From a virus, in the IMG/VR virus record IMGVR_UViG_3300028920_001473, positions 1-38,120 of that record: a stretch of DNA of 38,120 nucleotides, one strand, 5' to 3'. The translations under genes were made by a program, and so were the position numbers. The notes under the pieces are model-generated. The model was not told the origin of the DNA. It did no database searches and was given only the letters and a program-made list of their open reading frames with translations. Shown here piece by piece: positions 14,596-23,563 of the stretch. The stretch's first letter is position 1, and each line of letters begins with the position of its first letter.

Positions 14596-15042
14596 TCACA
14601 TATCCTCTAAATTACCCTCACAAAAAAGGGTTTTAGCCTCATTAAGTTTAAAGAAATCAATTTTTTTTTCATTAATATATAATAAATATATATCATGTCC
14701 TTTAGATAATAATTCTTTAAATCTTTTAATCTGGTTTTTGTTTAAACCAGTGTTCAGTGTCTTTACTTCAATCCATATATTATCCTTACATTTAAAATCA
14801 GGATAACCTTTTTTATTACACTTATTTGGTTCTAGGCCTAAATCCCAAAGATATTGTTTAGCAACAACTTCACTATATGTATCCCTATAAATAGGAATTT
14901 TTCTTATTTTTCTTGGAAAACATTTAACTGAACAATAGACTTTATCAGTATCTTTATCATAGAAAGTCTGCCCAGTATCTATTATAACATCATGTAAATC
15001 TTTTCCACATTTTGCACAAAGTCTCTTTGGTGGTTTAAACAT
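14596..15042 (-). CDS. Zinc-finger PD-(D/E)XK nuclease
   Basis: This is a 148-residue protein. Its N-terminus has LCAKCGKDL and, after about 25 residues, YCSVKCFPRK: a four-Cys metal site. The rest fits a PD-(D/E)XK endonuclease: GYPDFKCKDNIWIEVKT has the PD and the ExK, and LNKNQIKRFKELLSKGHDIY follows as the usual helix. This resembles Holliday-junction or VRR-NUC-type single-domain nucleases. AGGAGAGAAG gives a good start. It is unusual to find it between the tail tube and chaperone genes. It may be a homing-type insertion or a late DNA-processing enzyme. Confidence 0.72.
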   Translation of the reverse strand: MFKPPKRLCAKCGKDLHDVIIDTGQTFYDKDTDKVYCSVKCFPRKIRKIPIYRDTYSEVVAKQYLWDLGLEPNKCNKKGYPDFKCKDNIWIEVKTLNTGLNKNQIKRFKELLSKGHDIYLLYINEKKIDFFKLNEAKTLFCEGNLEDM

Positions 15043-15065
15043 CTTCTCTCCTAAAAAATTTAGAA

Positions 15066-15090
15066 AATGTAGGGATAAAAACCCTACATT
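15066..15090 (-). terminator. Hairpin after the tail tube gene
   Basis: AATGTAGGG (15066-15074) pairs with CCCTACATT (15082-15090) across a 7-base loop: a perfect 9-bp stem starting 11 bases beyond the tube gene stop. In the leftward direction TTTTCTAAATTTTTT follows. It could end or attenuate transcription, or stabilise the 3' end of an abundant tube mRNA. Confidence 0.65.
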
Positions 15091-15101
15091 AAATGTTTTA
15101 A

Positions 15102-15995
15102 TTACTCAATGGTCAAATGTTTAAACCTGAACGGTTGACTAGTCATCATACCTTCACCAGATATATTAATATCAATACTACCACTAGTAAATTTACCATC
15201 ACTAAGTGTCCATTTATCATCAACACCAACACCAACACCAGTGTCAATTACAAGACTACTTATATCTTTATTAAGTATGATTTCATCCCAATGTGCACCA
15301 CCACCATCATCAAGACTGATGTCACAACTACCTGTTATATCTACAGCTCCTGGTATAGCACATTTTTTGTCATGACTACCAACAGTATAATAATCAGTAA
15401 CATTGTTTTCTACTGTTATATCAAAACTATCAGTAACCCATGCACTACCAGTTACGCCTGTCCATGTAATACTACCAGCATAGTTGAATGATGCATATGC
15501 TCCATCAATAGCAGCTGGTTTATCACCAATTGTTGCACTTGAATCCTGTATTGTTGCTACACTAAAATCAGCTGTACAAACATATGGTTCACCACGGCTA
15601 CTACTTATTGTAAATGTTTTACATACGCAACCATTGAGCTTCCACCAGCTCTGAGTAGCATTATCACCATCAGTATTAGCACCTACTATAAACGCAAGTG
15701 ATGGTAATGTTCCTGTGCTTGTACGGTCACAACATTTAACAGCTAAACTATTTGTATCTGGTTGAAGTATCCATTCAACATGAAGTGTTGGGTCAAAATT
15801 ACTTTTTGTCCATCCACATACACTAGGACTACTTATACCACGTAATGGTGTCTGTATTTCTCCTGTTTCAATTCTAACATCTTGTACCTTATCAGATATA
15901 AGATAAGATGTAGTACCAGTAACCCATCCTTGGTTATAGTCTACTTCTTCTGCCCACCAGATTTGTCCTTGAAAAGGTTTACCTATATTAGTCAT
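15102..15995 (-). CDS. Major tail tube protein candidate
   Basis: This 297-residue, almost purely beta protein starts MTNIGKPFQGQIWWAEEVDY. Strand-rich segments include LHVEWILQPDTNSLAVKC, GDISLDD-like stretches and SGSIDINISGEGMM. It is followed by a strong hairpin, by the G/GT chaperone and by the tape measure, and is preceded by a tail-terminator gene, the invariant order for a tube protein. GAGGTGA lies before the ATG. At 297 residues it is longer than minimal tube proteins, so it may carry an extra surface domain. Assignment rests mostly on gene order. Confidence 0.65.
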   Translation of the reverse strand: MTNIGKPFQGQIWWAEEVDYNQGWVTGTTSYLISDKVQDVRIETGEIQTPLRGISSPSVCGWTKSNFDPTLHVEWILQPDTNSLAVKCCDRTSTGTLPSLAFIVGANTDGDNATQSWWKLNGCVCKTFTISSSRGEPYVCTADFSVATIQDSSATIGDKPAAIDGAYASFNYAGSITWTGVTGSAWVTDSFDITVENNVTDYYTVGSHDKKCAIPGAVDITGSCDISLDDGGGAHWDEIILNKDISSLVIDTGVGVGVDDKWTLSDGKFTSGSIDINISGEGMMTSQPFRFKHLTIE

Positions 15996-16042
15996 TTTAT
16001 TTTTTCACCTCATTAATTTTTTTAAATAATTCTATTTTTTTT

Positions 16043-16549
16043 TTATTCTCCATAATAATTCATAGCATACAAACTAATCACATGATGAAAAATCACCTTC
16101 TGACCAGTTTGTTCTATAATCTCACGCCCTGTATCAACTGGTTCAACCCATGTACAATTAGATACATCATTACGATTCTGCATTATTTTATCTACAACCT
16201 CGTTTTTACATGATACCATCCATGTTTTCATCTGATTTATCTTATCAGTATTAGTAGCATATATATTAAAATCAATATATGCTTCATCACGTCTAACATT
16301 ACCAGATATATTATGAACTTCTCCTGGTGCATCTACAAGTGTTACTTCTATAAATGGCATATATGGAAGCTCACCAGTTCTACATTCAGATGGTAAAAAC
16401 ATTGGAACATAACAAGTATCTCCTTTCCATTCGCCATCTGGATAACTAAAACTTATACAGCTTTCATCATCACCATCACCATCAACATCATAATCATATC
16501 CTATCTTACTGATTATGTCTTGACGTGGGTCAAACGCAGAATAGGACAA
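16043..16549 (-). CDS. Tail terminator/completion protein candidate
   Basis: A TTG start at 16549 is preferred: it lies 4 bases after the upstream stop and GGAGTG sits 8 bases before it. A GTG at 16585 lacks a ribosome site. The product is about 168 residues starting MSYSAFDPRQDIISKIGYDY. A beta layout follows (MPFIEVTLVDAPGEVHNI, EAYIDFNIYATNTD) and then a helix (DKINQMKTWMVSCKNEVVDKI). The combination and the place just before the tube gene fit terminator proteins that cap the tail tube. The family was not recognised by motif. Confidence 0.55.
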   Translation of the reverse strand: MSYSAFDPRQDIISKIGYDYDVDGDGDDESCISFSYPDGEWKGDTCYVPMFLPSECRTGELPYMPFIEVTLVDAPGEVHNISGNVRRDEAYIDFNIYATNTDKINQMKTWMVSCKNEVVDKIMQNRNDVSNCTWVEPVDTGREIIEQTGQKVIFHHVISLYAMNYYGE

Positions 16550-16553
16550 TTTT

Positions 16554-17477
16554 TCACACTCCTGAAACAGCAGGTTTGCGAACACGATTAATTATTTGTT
16601 TATATTTACGATAAAACCTATTATCATCTTTTGTGATTATAGGTATATTAGATGCAAGGTCGCCAAGTGTTACACGGTCTACTTCTTTAAGTCTTCTTAT
16701 AAGACGGTCAGCTGCTAGATGTGCAACTGCATCCCTAAACATGTCTTGGTCATAACTACGATATTCACTCCAATAATCCAAATATACTCCTTCGTTATCA
16801 CTTGGTATAGCACTTGTTCCATCATTCTGATAAATATTTATTTCACCATTAGCAGAATTTGAAACAGTTACTACAGCATGTCTACGACTACCATTATTAT
16901 TTATCCACCATGCCTTTATATCAGTAGCACAGCTAACATTGTTACCTGTTGCATATCCATCACCATTTATATCAGCTATTGGATGATATGGTGCTTTAAA
17001 TGTTGTATTTGTACCATTAAATCCTTCACCTGTATCTGGATTACAATTTGGTGCAACAGAATAATGATGCATATTTGTATCACGAAGTGCTTCCTGATAT
17101 GATTTCCAGCATAAATCTGCTAGGTCATCATCATCTATATCTTTGGTTTCACTTGCTCCTGTTATTTGTCTTACATCTTTTTCTATTTTCCAAGGCATAA
17201 CAAAAAACTCACTCATGTATATGCCTACTTGTGATGAACCAGAGGTTGATACAACCTTTACTTTATATCTTCCATATGTAGCACTACTTTGTATAGTATC
17301 ATAATTATAATAATAAACACCAGTAGAGCTTTTATTCATATTTTGACTATTAACAAGTGTAAATCCACATGGGTCAGTTATAGTTATCTTTACTGTATTA
17401 GGGTCAACTTTTGTATTATCACGGTCACGTATTGTAACCCAATGTGAATATGTTTCATTTCTTTCGTATACAGCTAT
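16554..17477 (-). CDS. Head-tail adaptor protein with apparent ATA start
   Basis: The frame is open back to 17486. The sequence upstream of the first ATG (17339) is clearly protein: AVYERNETYSHWVTIRDRD, VDPNTVKITITDPCGF, then NMNKSSTGVYYYNYD form one beta domain. AAAGGAGG (17494-17487) lies 9 bases before ATA GCT GTA TAC at 17477, and no ATG, GTG or TTG is in frame there. The 307-residue product thus seems to start at ATA; starting at 17339 would cut the domain. The C-terminal half is helical (DMFRDAVAHLAADRLIRRL) as in phage connector proteins. Position between head and tail genes supports an adaptor role. Confidence 0.6.
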   Translation of the reverse strand: MAVYERNETYSHWVTIRDRDNTKVDPNTVKITITDPCGFTLVNSQNMNKSSTGVYYYNYDTIQSSATYGRYKVKVVSTSGSSQVGIYMSEFFVMPWKIEKDVRQITGASETKDIDDDDLADLCWKSYQEALRDTNMHHYSVAPNCNPDTGEGFNGTNTTFKAPYHPIADINGDGYATGNNVSCATDIKAWWINNNGSRRHAVVTVSNSANGEINIYQNDGTSAIPSDNEGVYLDYWSEYRSYDQDMFRDAVAHLAADRLIRRLKEVDRVTLGDLASNIPIITKDDNRFYRKYKQIINRVRKPAVSGV

Positions 17478-17492
17478 TTTATCAAACCTCCT

Positions 17493-18707
17493 TTAACTTT
17501 TTTTGATTTTATAATAATCCTCATTTTTCTTTTTATCTTTTACAATATCATAATATTGTTCATTTGATTTTTTAAATTTATAAATCTGTTCATTTATTTT
17601 ACTATATTTTAATGGATAATAAATAGGCGAAAGTGGAATATATGTATGTGAAAGACTATCACTTAATGATATTATATCACTTAGAGTCCTTGTAAATGTA
17701 GAACTACGAGTAAAGCTATCACTCATACTAAGTGTATCGCTCATATTTCTTTTGAATTGTTCAAGATGACTAAAGCTATCACTAATACTAAGTGTATCGC
17801 TCATACTTCTTTTGAATTGTTCAAGATGACTAAGATTATCAGATAATGCTAAAGTATCACTAAATGTCCTACCAAACCGTTCAAGATGACTAAAACTATC
17901 ACTCATACTAAGTATATCACTCATACTTCTTGTAGCATTAAATGTTCCACGAGTAAAAGTATCACTAATATCAAGCGTGTCACTAAAGCTTCTTAAAAAA
18001 ACAATTGCAGCTTTAAAACTATCTGTAATATTAAGTGTATCACCAAAGCTACGTTTAAATGTTCCTCCACCTGTTATATCAAGGTCGTCTGTTGGATTAA
18101 GAGTATCGCTAAAGCTTCTTGTCCCAGTAAAACTACCACGAGTGAAATCATCACTCATATCAAGAGTGTCACTAAATGTCCTAAATAAGACAATTAAGGC
18201 ATTTAAGCTATCTGTTATATCAAACGTCTCACTGAAATCACGTTTAAATGTTCCTCCACCAGCTATATCAAAATCATCAGTTGCATCTAAAGTATCACTA
18301 AAACTACGAGCAAAAATACCAGTTCCACGAGTAAAATCATCACTTATATCAAGTGTATCGCTAAAAGACTCAGTGAACATACCTATAGCTTCTAATGAAT
18401 CACTTATACTAAGCGTATCACTAAATGTTGTAGCAGCAAGTGTAAGACTAACTTTTTTAGCAGCATGACTAATATCAAGAGTAAAACTAGAAGAAGCATT
18501 ATTACCACTCTGTGATGCAGATACAATAACTGTATCACCATCATCTACTATACTATCAACATTAATCTGATATCTACCATCAGCATCCGTAGTAGTGGTC
18601 TCAACTGTACCACCTGTCTTATATCCGTGGACATTTGCTCCATTAGCAGGACTACCTCCAGTATCATAGATATATCCATATATAACGTAAGGAACAGGAA
18701 GAACCAT
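17493..18707 (-). CDS. Repeat protein with carboxypeptidase-regulatory-like domain
   Basis: ATG 18707 overlaps the upstream stop (TAATG) and follows GGAGGTG. The 404-residue product begins with a transthyretin-like beta domain: VIYGYIYDTGGSPANGANV, TTTTDADGRYQINV, GDTVIVSASQSG. Then come 13 units of about 20 residues with core FSDTLxISDSF, separated by hydrophobic or HLEQFKR linkers. The C-terminal 45 residues are rich in Lys and Tyr (NEQIYKFKKSNEQYY). This would suit a long fibre or spacer on the virion. I recall FSDTLxxSDxF repeats from archaeal surface proteins. There is no signal peptide. Confidence 0.6.
   Translation of the reverse strand: MVLPVPYVIYGYIYDTGGSPANGANVHGYKTGGTVETTTTDADGRYQINVDSIVDDGDTVIVSASQSGNNASSSFTLDISHAAKKVSLTLAATTFSDTLSISDSLEAIGMFTESFSDTLDISDDFTRGTGIFARSFSDTLDATDDFDIAGGGTFKRDFSETFDITDSLNALIVLFRTFSDTLDMSDDFTRGSFTGTRSFSDTLNPTDDLDITGGGTFKRSFGDTLNITDSFKAAIVFLRSFSDTLDISDTFTRGTFNATRSMSDILSMSDSFSHLERFGRTFSDTLALSDNLSHLEQFKRSMSDTLSISDSFSHLEQFKRNMSDTLSMSDSFTRSSTFTRTLSDIISLSDSLSHTYIPLSPIYYPLKYSKINEQIYKFKKSNEQYYDIVKDKKKNEDYYKIKKS
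17652..18425 (-). repeat. Coding repeat array, 13 FSDTLxISDSF units
   Basis: Thirteen units of 60-66 bp are encoded here. The downstream units around 17700-17900 are near identical at DNA level, e.g. repeated TTCAAGATGACTAAA and CTAAGTGTATCGCTCATA. Upstream units are more diverged, alternating TFTRG and GGGTFKR linkers. This gradient suggests recent expansion at the 3' end. Confidence 0.9.
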
Positions 18708-21700
18708 TAAGTATTCCACACCTCCGTATCTTCAACTTTACTAACTATAACATCTGTACATTCTACATAATCATCTGTTATCCCAAGGTCAGCTATATAA
18801 ATTATCCATTTATAATGAGTACGATTCCAAAGACCTATAAACTCACCTGTTTGCAGTGTCACACTACTATTTATCGTTGACAACCCAGTATTTGGTATCT
18901 CCATATAACCAGTATAATTATATCCTTTATCACTAGTATTATTAGTCCATGTATAAGTCTTAGAATTTGTATAATTCCAATCATAGTTTTCATACATAGA
19001 TATGGTTTGTGTACCACTATCACTAAGTTTAATTTGGACTACATCAAATGTGTTAATTGAGAAATTTACACCACCACCTTCATAGTTATATCTTTCCCAA
19101 CTACCATTATCAACATCCCAACTATCTGCATCCCATATTCCTATATATTCACCTGCTTCATCAAAACCATCTATTTGTTGAGATACATTCCAAGCACTAC
19201 AGTTGCTACCAAGCCATACGAAATAATCAGTATCGTTGTTACGTATTGTAATATTCCATTGTTGTATTTCATCAGCTGATACATTTTCACATATTGTAAA
19301 ACTATAACTATCATTTGCCAGTCCGTCTTCTCCGTCATCAATGAGCATCCACCACCAATATTTCGTATTATCTGTCGTAAAATTAACATTTTTCATACTA
19401 ATATTAGTATTATTAGCAACACTACTATTTGCTACTCCAAACTGTTTCCAAGAACCAGAACTGTTACTCCACCAAGTAACATTAAGACTGTCTCCATCAT
19501 TATCATAAACAACAGCACTAACAGTTTTTCCACCTGCTACATAATCTACACAATCAGTATTATTAGTAGGTGCTTCATTAGATGCTGTTGGAACATTATT
19601 CCCCGCAGGTGCTTCACTACTCCAACTTATGTTCCAAGATGCCATGTTCACGCTATCACCACTGAAGTTACCAAAAATCATAACACTTGTATTTGTTACA
19701 CTACTTATGTCGTCTCCGTTTCCTGTTAGTCCACTTGTTATGTTATAGTTATGGTCGTTTGGGTCAATCAAGGCGAAACTGCAACTATTTGTATCGTTTA
19801 CACTTGCGTAGAATTTATCCCAACTATTATCAGCTGGAAGATAAACAGGTTCAGATAAAATATAACCATCAGGATAGCCACTAACACTATTATTGATATA
19901 AAAATATGTTATACACATATCACTACGATAATTACCACCTGTGAGTCCATCAAACCTTATTTTTGTAGTTCCTGTATACGGATGACTATCTCCATCCTCG
20001 CTATATGCAACAGCATTTGTAAATGCAGCACTTGTAGAAACATGTTGCTGTCCACTTTTTGTCCAAATTGTATCCCAACTACTACCATCCCATATTTGGA
20101 CAGATAAAGTTCCCATATCACTACCATACATATGATAATAGAAATCAACAGATATATTATTGCTTCCTTCAAACTCATCACTATCAAGATAATAATGTTT
20201 ATTATTTCTACTGCTCGCTTCTGTATAGATGTAATCAGTACCAGGTGTTGTCGCTAATGCTGTTGAATCAGCACCTGTATAGCTACTTGTTGTGCCGTCA
20301 TCATCAAAAATCCATTCATAGTCACCACCACCATCAGACCAGTTACCAGCATCACTCCATGTCGTGCCATCATTACCTGTGGGATTATCAAAAAATACAA
20401 CACCACTACCACCAATACCATATGTAAAATTCTCCCACCCAGTTTCAAAAGTCGTATTACAACTGGTGTTTATCCAGTTCTCAGTTGGAAAAGTATCATT
20501 AAAATAATTAGTCCGATATGGTGTTGTTTCAAAATTATAAATACTACTTACATTATATGTTCCATCATCAACAGTAACTTTCCAATAATAAGTAGTCTGG
20601 TATTCTGTTGTGGTATAATCATAAGATATACTTTCATTAAGGATACTACTGTTTGTTTGTACCCAAGTCCAACTAGTTCCATCATCACTTGTATAAAAAT
20701 CACAGACACTTTGGTTTCCATCATCATCTGTAACAGTCACATTAACAGTTATTGCTCCAACGCTTTTATTATATGAATTATTAGATGGTTCCTCATCTGA
20801 TATAACTGGTGCTTTAAGTGTAGTATATGTTGCATAAATAGATACTGCAGAACCAGCTAATTTTTGTAATTCTGTGTAAGGGTCATCAAATGGAGCACTG
20901 GAATCACTATAAAATCTTACCAAATCCTCTGTCTGTCCTGTTTCCCAATCACCATAAACATTATTGAGTGGTGATGTGGTTCCTCTAATCAACAAAAAAT
21001 ATTTAGTTGAAGCTGATAAAGAATATAATGGTTCTGAAAAATTAAATGTTTGCCAAGTGTCATCCTCTGTATCAGCAACTTCTTTTATTTCACTTACTGC
21101 AAGTAAGTCACCTGCATCATCATCTGCATCATGTTCATATAATGCACATTGATAACTATGTGTATCTGAGATAGTATCAAAATAGAAGGTCATACTTTCA
21201 AGAGAGCCACTACCACCACATTCATACCATGAACCAACAGAATATACATAATGGGTGCCGCCAGTTTCATAATAAAGAGGACATGCTCCACTACCTGTGG
21301 TTGCCCTCCCAAACGTAGGGTCAAAAACATACGTACCAGCAGGAATGTTCTGCCTTCCAAATCGGAACCAGAACAAATCATCAGTAACACCCTTATTAAA
21401 ATACATGCCCTCGTATTGTTTAAGGTCAGACCAGTTAAACATCATATTATAAACTTCTGTTTCATTAGCACTATAATTAAGCCATACCTCATAACCATCT
21501 TTTTCTACATAATCCAAAACAACAAGGTCACAAGCAAAAGTAAAACGAGCCTCATAAACATCAACTGGTGCTGTAAATGTTAGATTAATCTTCCAAAAAC
21601 CACCTGTATCATTCCAGGTTTTATCAACAGTTAGATACTGGTTGCCCTCAGTCCATTCAGAATAGGAATATCTTTTATACTCCAAAATCCAATCTGTATG

Positions 21701-21997
21701 AGCATTAAACAAACTCTTGAAATGTGACCAGTTAACACTTTTAGTTTCCTTTATACCAAAACTATTAGGTGGTGCATACCAATAATCATAAGCAGGAACA
21801 TCAACATGGTCACCTGGTATAAATGGTTCATCATCCAACTCAAGCAATGGAAGAACAAGACCACCAACGACAATTAAACCAATAACTGTCATTTTAGCAA
21901 CCTTTTTAAAAATAGAAGGATATTTATATTTGACAATAACTATCCCTAAAAATAGCAATCCGATTAGGATAAAAAGAAAAAAGAATGGAGAAATCAT
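18707..21997 (-). CDS. Giant surface protein with membrane anchor and N-glycosylation sequons
   Basis: The largest protein in the window, 1096 residues. It begins with two membrane helices (PFFFLFILIGLLFLGIVIV; MTVIGLIVVGGLVLPLL). A folded region follows (VDVYEARFTFACDLVVLDY, GTYVFDPTFGRA), then jelly-roll-like domains (STKYFLLIRGTTS; DEFEGSNNISVDFYYH), then Fn3/Ig-like segments (AITVNVTVTDDDGNQ; GKTVSAVVYDNDGDSLNVT). By eye about 40 N-x-S/T sequons occur, consistent with archaeal N-glycosylation outside the cell. GGAGATATGAA precedes ATG 21997. It may be a host-surface protein displayed on infected cells, or a virion spike; its place among head genes favours the virion. Confidence 0.65.
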   Translation of the reverse strand: MISPFFFLFILIGLLFLGIVIVKYKYPSIFKKVAKMTVIGLIVVGGLVLPLLELDDEPFIPGDHVDVPAYDYWYAPPNSFGIKETKSVNWSHFKSLFNAHTDWILEYKRYSYSEWTEGNQYLTVDKTWNDTGGFWKINLTFTAPVDVYEARFTFACDLVVLDYVEKDGYEVWLNYSANETEVYNMMFNWSDLKQYEGMYFNKGVTDDLFWFRFGRQNIPAGTYVFDPTFGRATTGSGACPLYYETGGTHYVYSVGSWYECGGSGSLESMTFYFDTISDTHSYQCALYEHDADDDAGDLLAVSEIKEVADTEDDTWQTFNFSEPLYSLSASTKYFLLIRGTTSPLNNVYGDWETGQTEDLVRFYSDSSAPFDDPYTELQKLAGSAVSIYATYTTLKAPVISDEEPSNNSYNKSVGAITVNVTVTDDDGNQSVCDFYTSDDGTSWTWVQTNSSILNESISYDYTTTEYQTTYYWKVTVDDGTYNVSSIYNFETTPYRTNYFNDTFPTENWINTSCNTTFETGWENFTYGIGGSGVVFFDNPTGNDGTTWSDAGNWSDGGGDYEWIFDDDGTTSSYTGADSTALATTPGTDYIYTEASSRNNKHYYLDSDEFEGSNNISVDFYYHMYGSDMGTLSVQIWDGSSWDTIWTKSGQQHVSTSAAFTNAVAYSEDGDSHPYTGTTKIRFDGLTGGNYRSDMCITYFYINNSVSGYPDGYILSEPVYLPADNSWDKFYASVNDTNSCSFALIDPNDHNYNITSGLTGNGDDISSVTNTSVMIFGNFSGDSVNMASWNISWSSEAPAGNNVPTASNEAPTNNTDCVDYVAGGKTVSAVVYDNDGDSLNVTWWSNSSGSWKQFGVANSSVANNTNISMKNVNFTTDNTKYWWWMLIDDGEDGLANDSYSFTICENVSADEIQQWNITIRNNDTDYFVWLGSNCSAWNVSQQIDGFDEAGEYIGIWDADSWDVDNGSWERYNYEGGGVNFSINTFDVVQIKLSDSGTQTISMYENYDWNYTNSKTYTWTNNTSDKGYNYTGYMEIPNTGLSTINSSVTLQTGEFIGLWNRTHYKWIIYIADLGITDDYVECTDVIVSKVEDTEVWNT

Positions 21998-22011
21998 TTC
22001 ATATCTCCATT

Positions 22012-22467
22012 TTAACTATATGTCTGAATAGTCCAAGTTCCTTGGAGCGTATCACCAGAAGTCATATTAACAGTTATACTATCATCATAGACACACATAC
22101 TGCTAAGACTAGTAGCGGCAGTAAACATACCAGCTTCAGTAATAGCCCATGTACCAGTAGCAGTAAAAGTACTTACACATTGATACTTAGCAGCAGATGG
22201 TTGACTAATAGTCCAATTAGTACCACTACTATTCTCATAAGACGAAAGCGAACTAAGTGTATTATCAGTTACAGCCTGCCCTGTTCCAGTTCCTATAGCC
22301 ATAGAAACAGGATAAGGCATACTACCAGCATAGATACCCTCTATTACACAATCACGAAGTGTATCACATACACGATTAGGAGTAATACCCATATCTAAAA
22401 GATTACCATCACTGTCAAAATGCTTCCAACTAAAGTTGCCTTTTATGTTAAAACCGTCATTACTCAT
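22012..22467 (-). CDS. Virion protein, head-fibre or decoration candidate
   Basis: This 151-residue beta protein starts MSNDGFNIKGNFSWKHFDSD. It contains PVSMAIGTGTGQAVTDNTL, WAITEAGMFTAATSLSS and SGDTLQGTWTIQTYS. The pattern IGTGTxxxxxxDxxL ... TEAGxF ... SGDTLxxTWTI is familiar from phage structural proteins sometimes annotated as tail or head fibre components. Its start overlaps the preceding small gene (ATGA). The exact virion location is unknown; its place next to the capsid gene favours the head. Confidence 0.55.
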   Translation of the reverse strand: MSNDGFNIKGNFSWKHFDSDGNLLDMGITPNRVCDTLRDCVIEGIYAGSMPYPVSMAIGTGTGQAVTDNTLSSLSSYENSSGTNWTISQPSAAKYQCVSTFTATGTWAITEAGMFTAATSLSSMCVYDDSITVNMTSGDTLQGTWTIQTYS

Positions 22468-22583
22468 ATCAACACTAACTCCTTATAATCAGGATTCTTC
22501 TCCAAACTTTCTATAAGATTTTTATGTAAAACATCATCACATTCAATCCTTTTCCCTGTTTTATTGTTTTTAAATATTCTCAT
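22464..22583 (-). CDS. Small protein, 39 aa
   Basis: It starts at ATG 22583 after GAGGTGATAAATT, a strong ribosome site, and ends overlapping the next ATG. The sequence MRIFKNNKTGKRIECDDV, then LHKNLIESLEKNPDYKELV is basic then acidic and helical. The function is unknown. It is the first gene after the capsid terminator. Confidence 0.65.
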   Translation of the reverse strand: MRIFKNNKTGKRIECDDVLHKNLIESLEKNPDYKELVLI

Positions 22584-22599
22584 AATTTATCACCTCAGA

Positions 22600-22628
22600 A
22601 AATAAAAAGAAAGGGAGAAAAAACTCCC
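22600..22628 (-). terminator. Hairpin terminator after the capsid gene
   Basis: Leftward, GGGAG-TTTTTT-CTCCC is followed by TTTCTTTTTATTTT, 9 bases after the capsid stop. The 5-bp GC-rich stem with a long T tract fits an intrinsic terminator or processing stop that would raise capsid mRNA over downstream genes. Confidence 0.65.
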
Positions 22629-22636
22629 AATCACGA

Positions 22637-23563
22637 TTATGGGTTACTTATCCACCCTATAGCTTCAGGGTCTAAAACAGCAGAACCCCAATATTGCCAT
22701 AACACAAGACGAGTTGAATCACTTATATTGATATAATCAGTTGAAAGAGTAGGTCTTTTACCCCATACTTCACCTAAAGCACGAGAGCTATCAATAACAA
22801 CAGCCATAACAGCACCAGTACCACCAGTACATTTGTTTGCATTACAACACTCAATGACCTTCATACCAGCAATAGTATCAAGTTGTCCTTGGTCAGTAAA
22901 TTTAACAGTTGGAAGATGTGATACATGATAACCACTACCATCCTTCATATATAAATACTGTGAAACCTCAGGATGCATAATAACAAAATCAGGTTTATAA
23001 GCATCACCTTGCATATGTTTCTGTACAGATACAATAGAATTATACAAATTATATGCAAAAGTACAACAGCTACCAACAATACCAGCATTCTGACAAGGAA
23101 CAGCTGTCTCAATATCTACATTAACAGATGTTGCACCAGCATCAGTAGCAAGATTACTCCACAGTTCTTCATCACGACACTCAGCCATACGTTTAGACAT
23201 CTCTTTAGCAATCATTTCCTTTACAGGACCAGTTGATTCCCAAAGTGAATAATGACAAAGCAAATCATAATCTCCCCATGCAGCAACTTTTATATTATAT
23301 GTTTTCATAGTAGCAGAAGTAGCACTAAGTTCTGCACAAGCTTCACCAGCCCAATAAGATGTACAACTTGTAGTCCTTGCACTCATAGCTCGGACTTGAA
23401 TCATATTACCGCCACCAGCAGTAAAATCATATTCCATAGCTGTAATTACACCAGATAACTGTCCATAACAGACAACACCATCAAGTATAAGGTCAGCATA
23501 TACATCTTGCATAACCCAGTCATCAACAGTACTATGATGTGTAAGCTCAGTAAAATCCTTCAT
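22637..23563 (-). CDS. Major capsid protein, HK97 fold
   Basis: This is a 308-residue protein. It begins MKDFTELTHHSTVDDWVMQD and has a beta-rich E-loop-like early part (LSGVITAMEYDFTAGGGNMI). A long spine helix follows (GPVKEMIAKEMSKRMAECRD), then P-domain features such as KPDFVIMHPEVSQYLYM, and GAVMAVVIDSSRALGEVWG near the end. Gene order scaffold-capsid behind a maturation protease, plus the FVIMHPE and AVVIDSSRALGEVW segments, supports the assignment. GAGGTG lies 8 bases upstream. Cysteines are unusually frequent (about ten), which might allow disulfide stabilisation. A strong hairpin follows the gene. Confidence 0.8.
   Translation of the reverse strand: MKDFTELTHHSTVDDWVMQDVYADLILDGVVCYGQLSGVITAMEYDFTAGGGNMIQVRAMSARTTSCTSYWAGEACAELSATSATMKTYNIKVAAWGDYDLLCHYSLWESTGPVKEMIAKEMSKRMAECRDEELWSNLATDAGATSVNVDIETAVPCQNAGIVGSCCTFAYNLYNSIVSVQKHMQGDAYKPDFVIMHPEVSQYLYMKDGSGYHVSHLPTVKFTDQGQLDTIAGMKVIECCNANKCTGGTGAVMAVVIDSSRALGEVWGKRPTLSTDYINISDSTRLVLWQYWGSAVLDPEAIGWISNP

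Noticed and set aside
17652-18425. Possible CRISPR-like array
   Set aside because: The repeats keep a reading frame, there are no unique spacers of constant length and the repeat is not a short conserved block; it is a coding repeat.
19057-20427. Several plus-strand frames opposite the giant surface gene
   Set aside because: They show Tyr/His/Gln-rich antisense composition, no ribosome sites, and lie wholly inside a convincing minus-strand gene.
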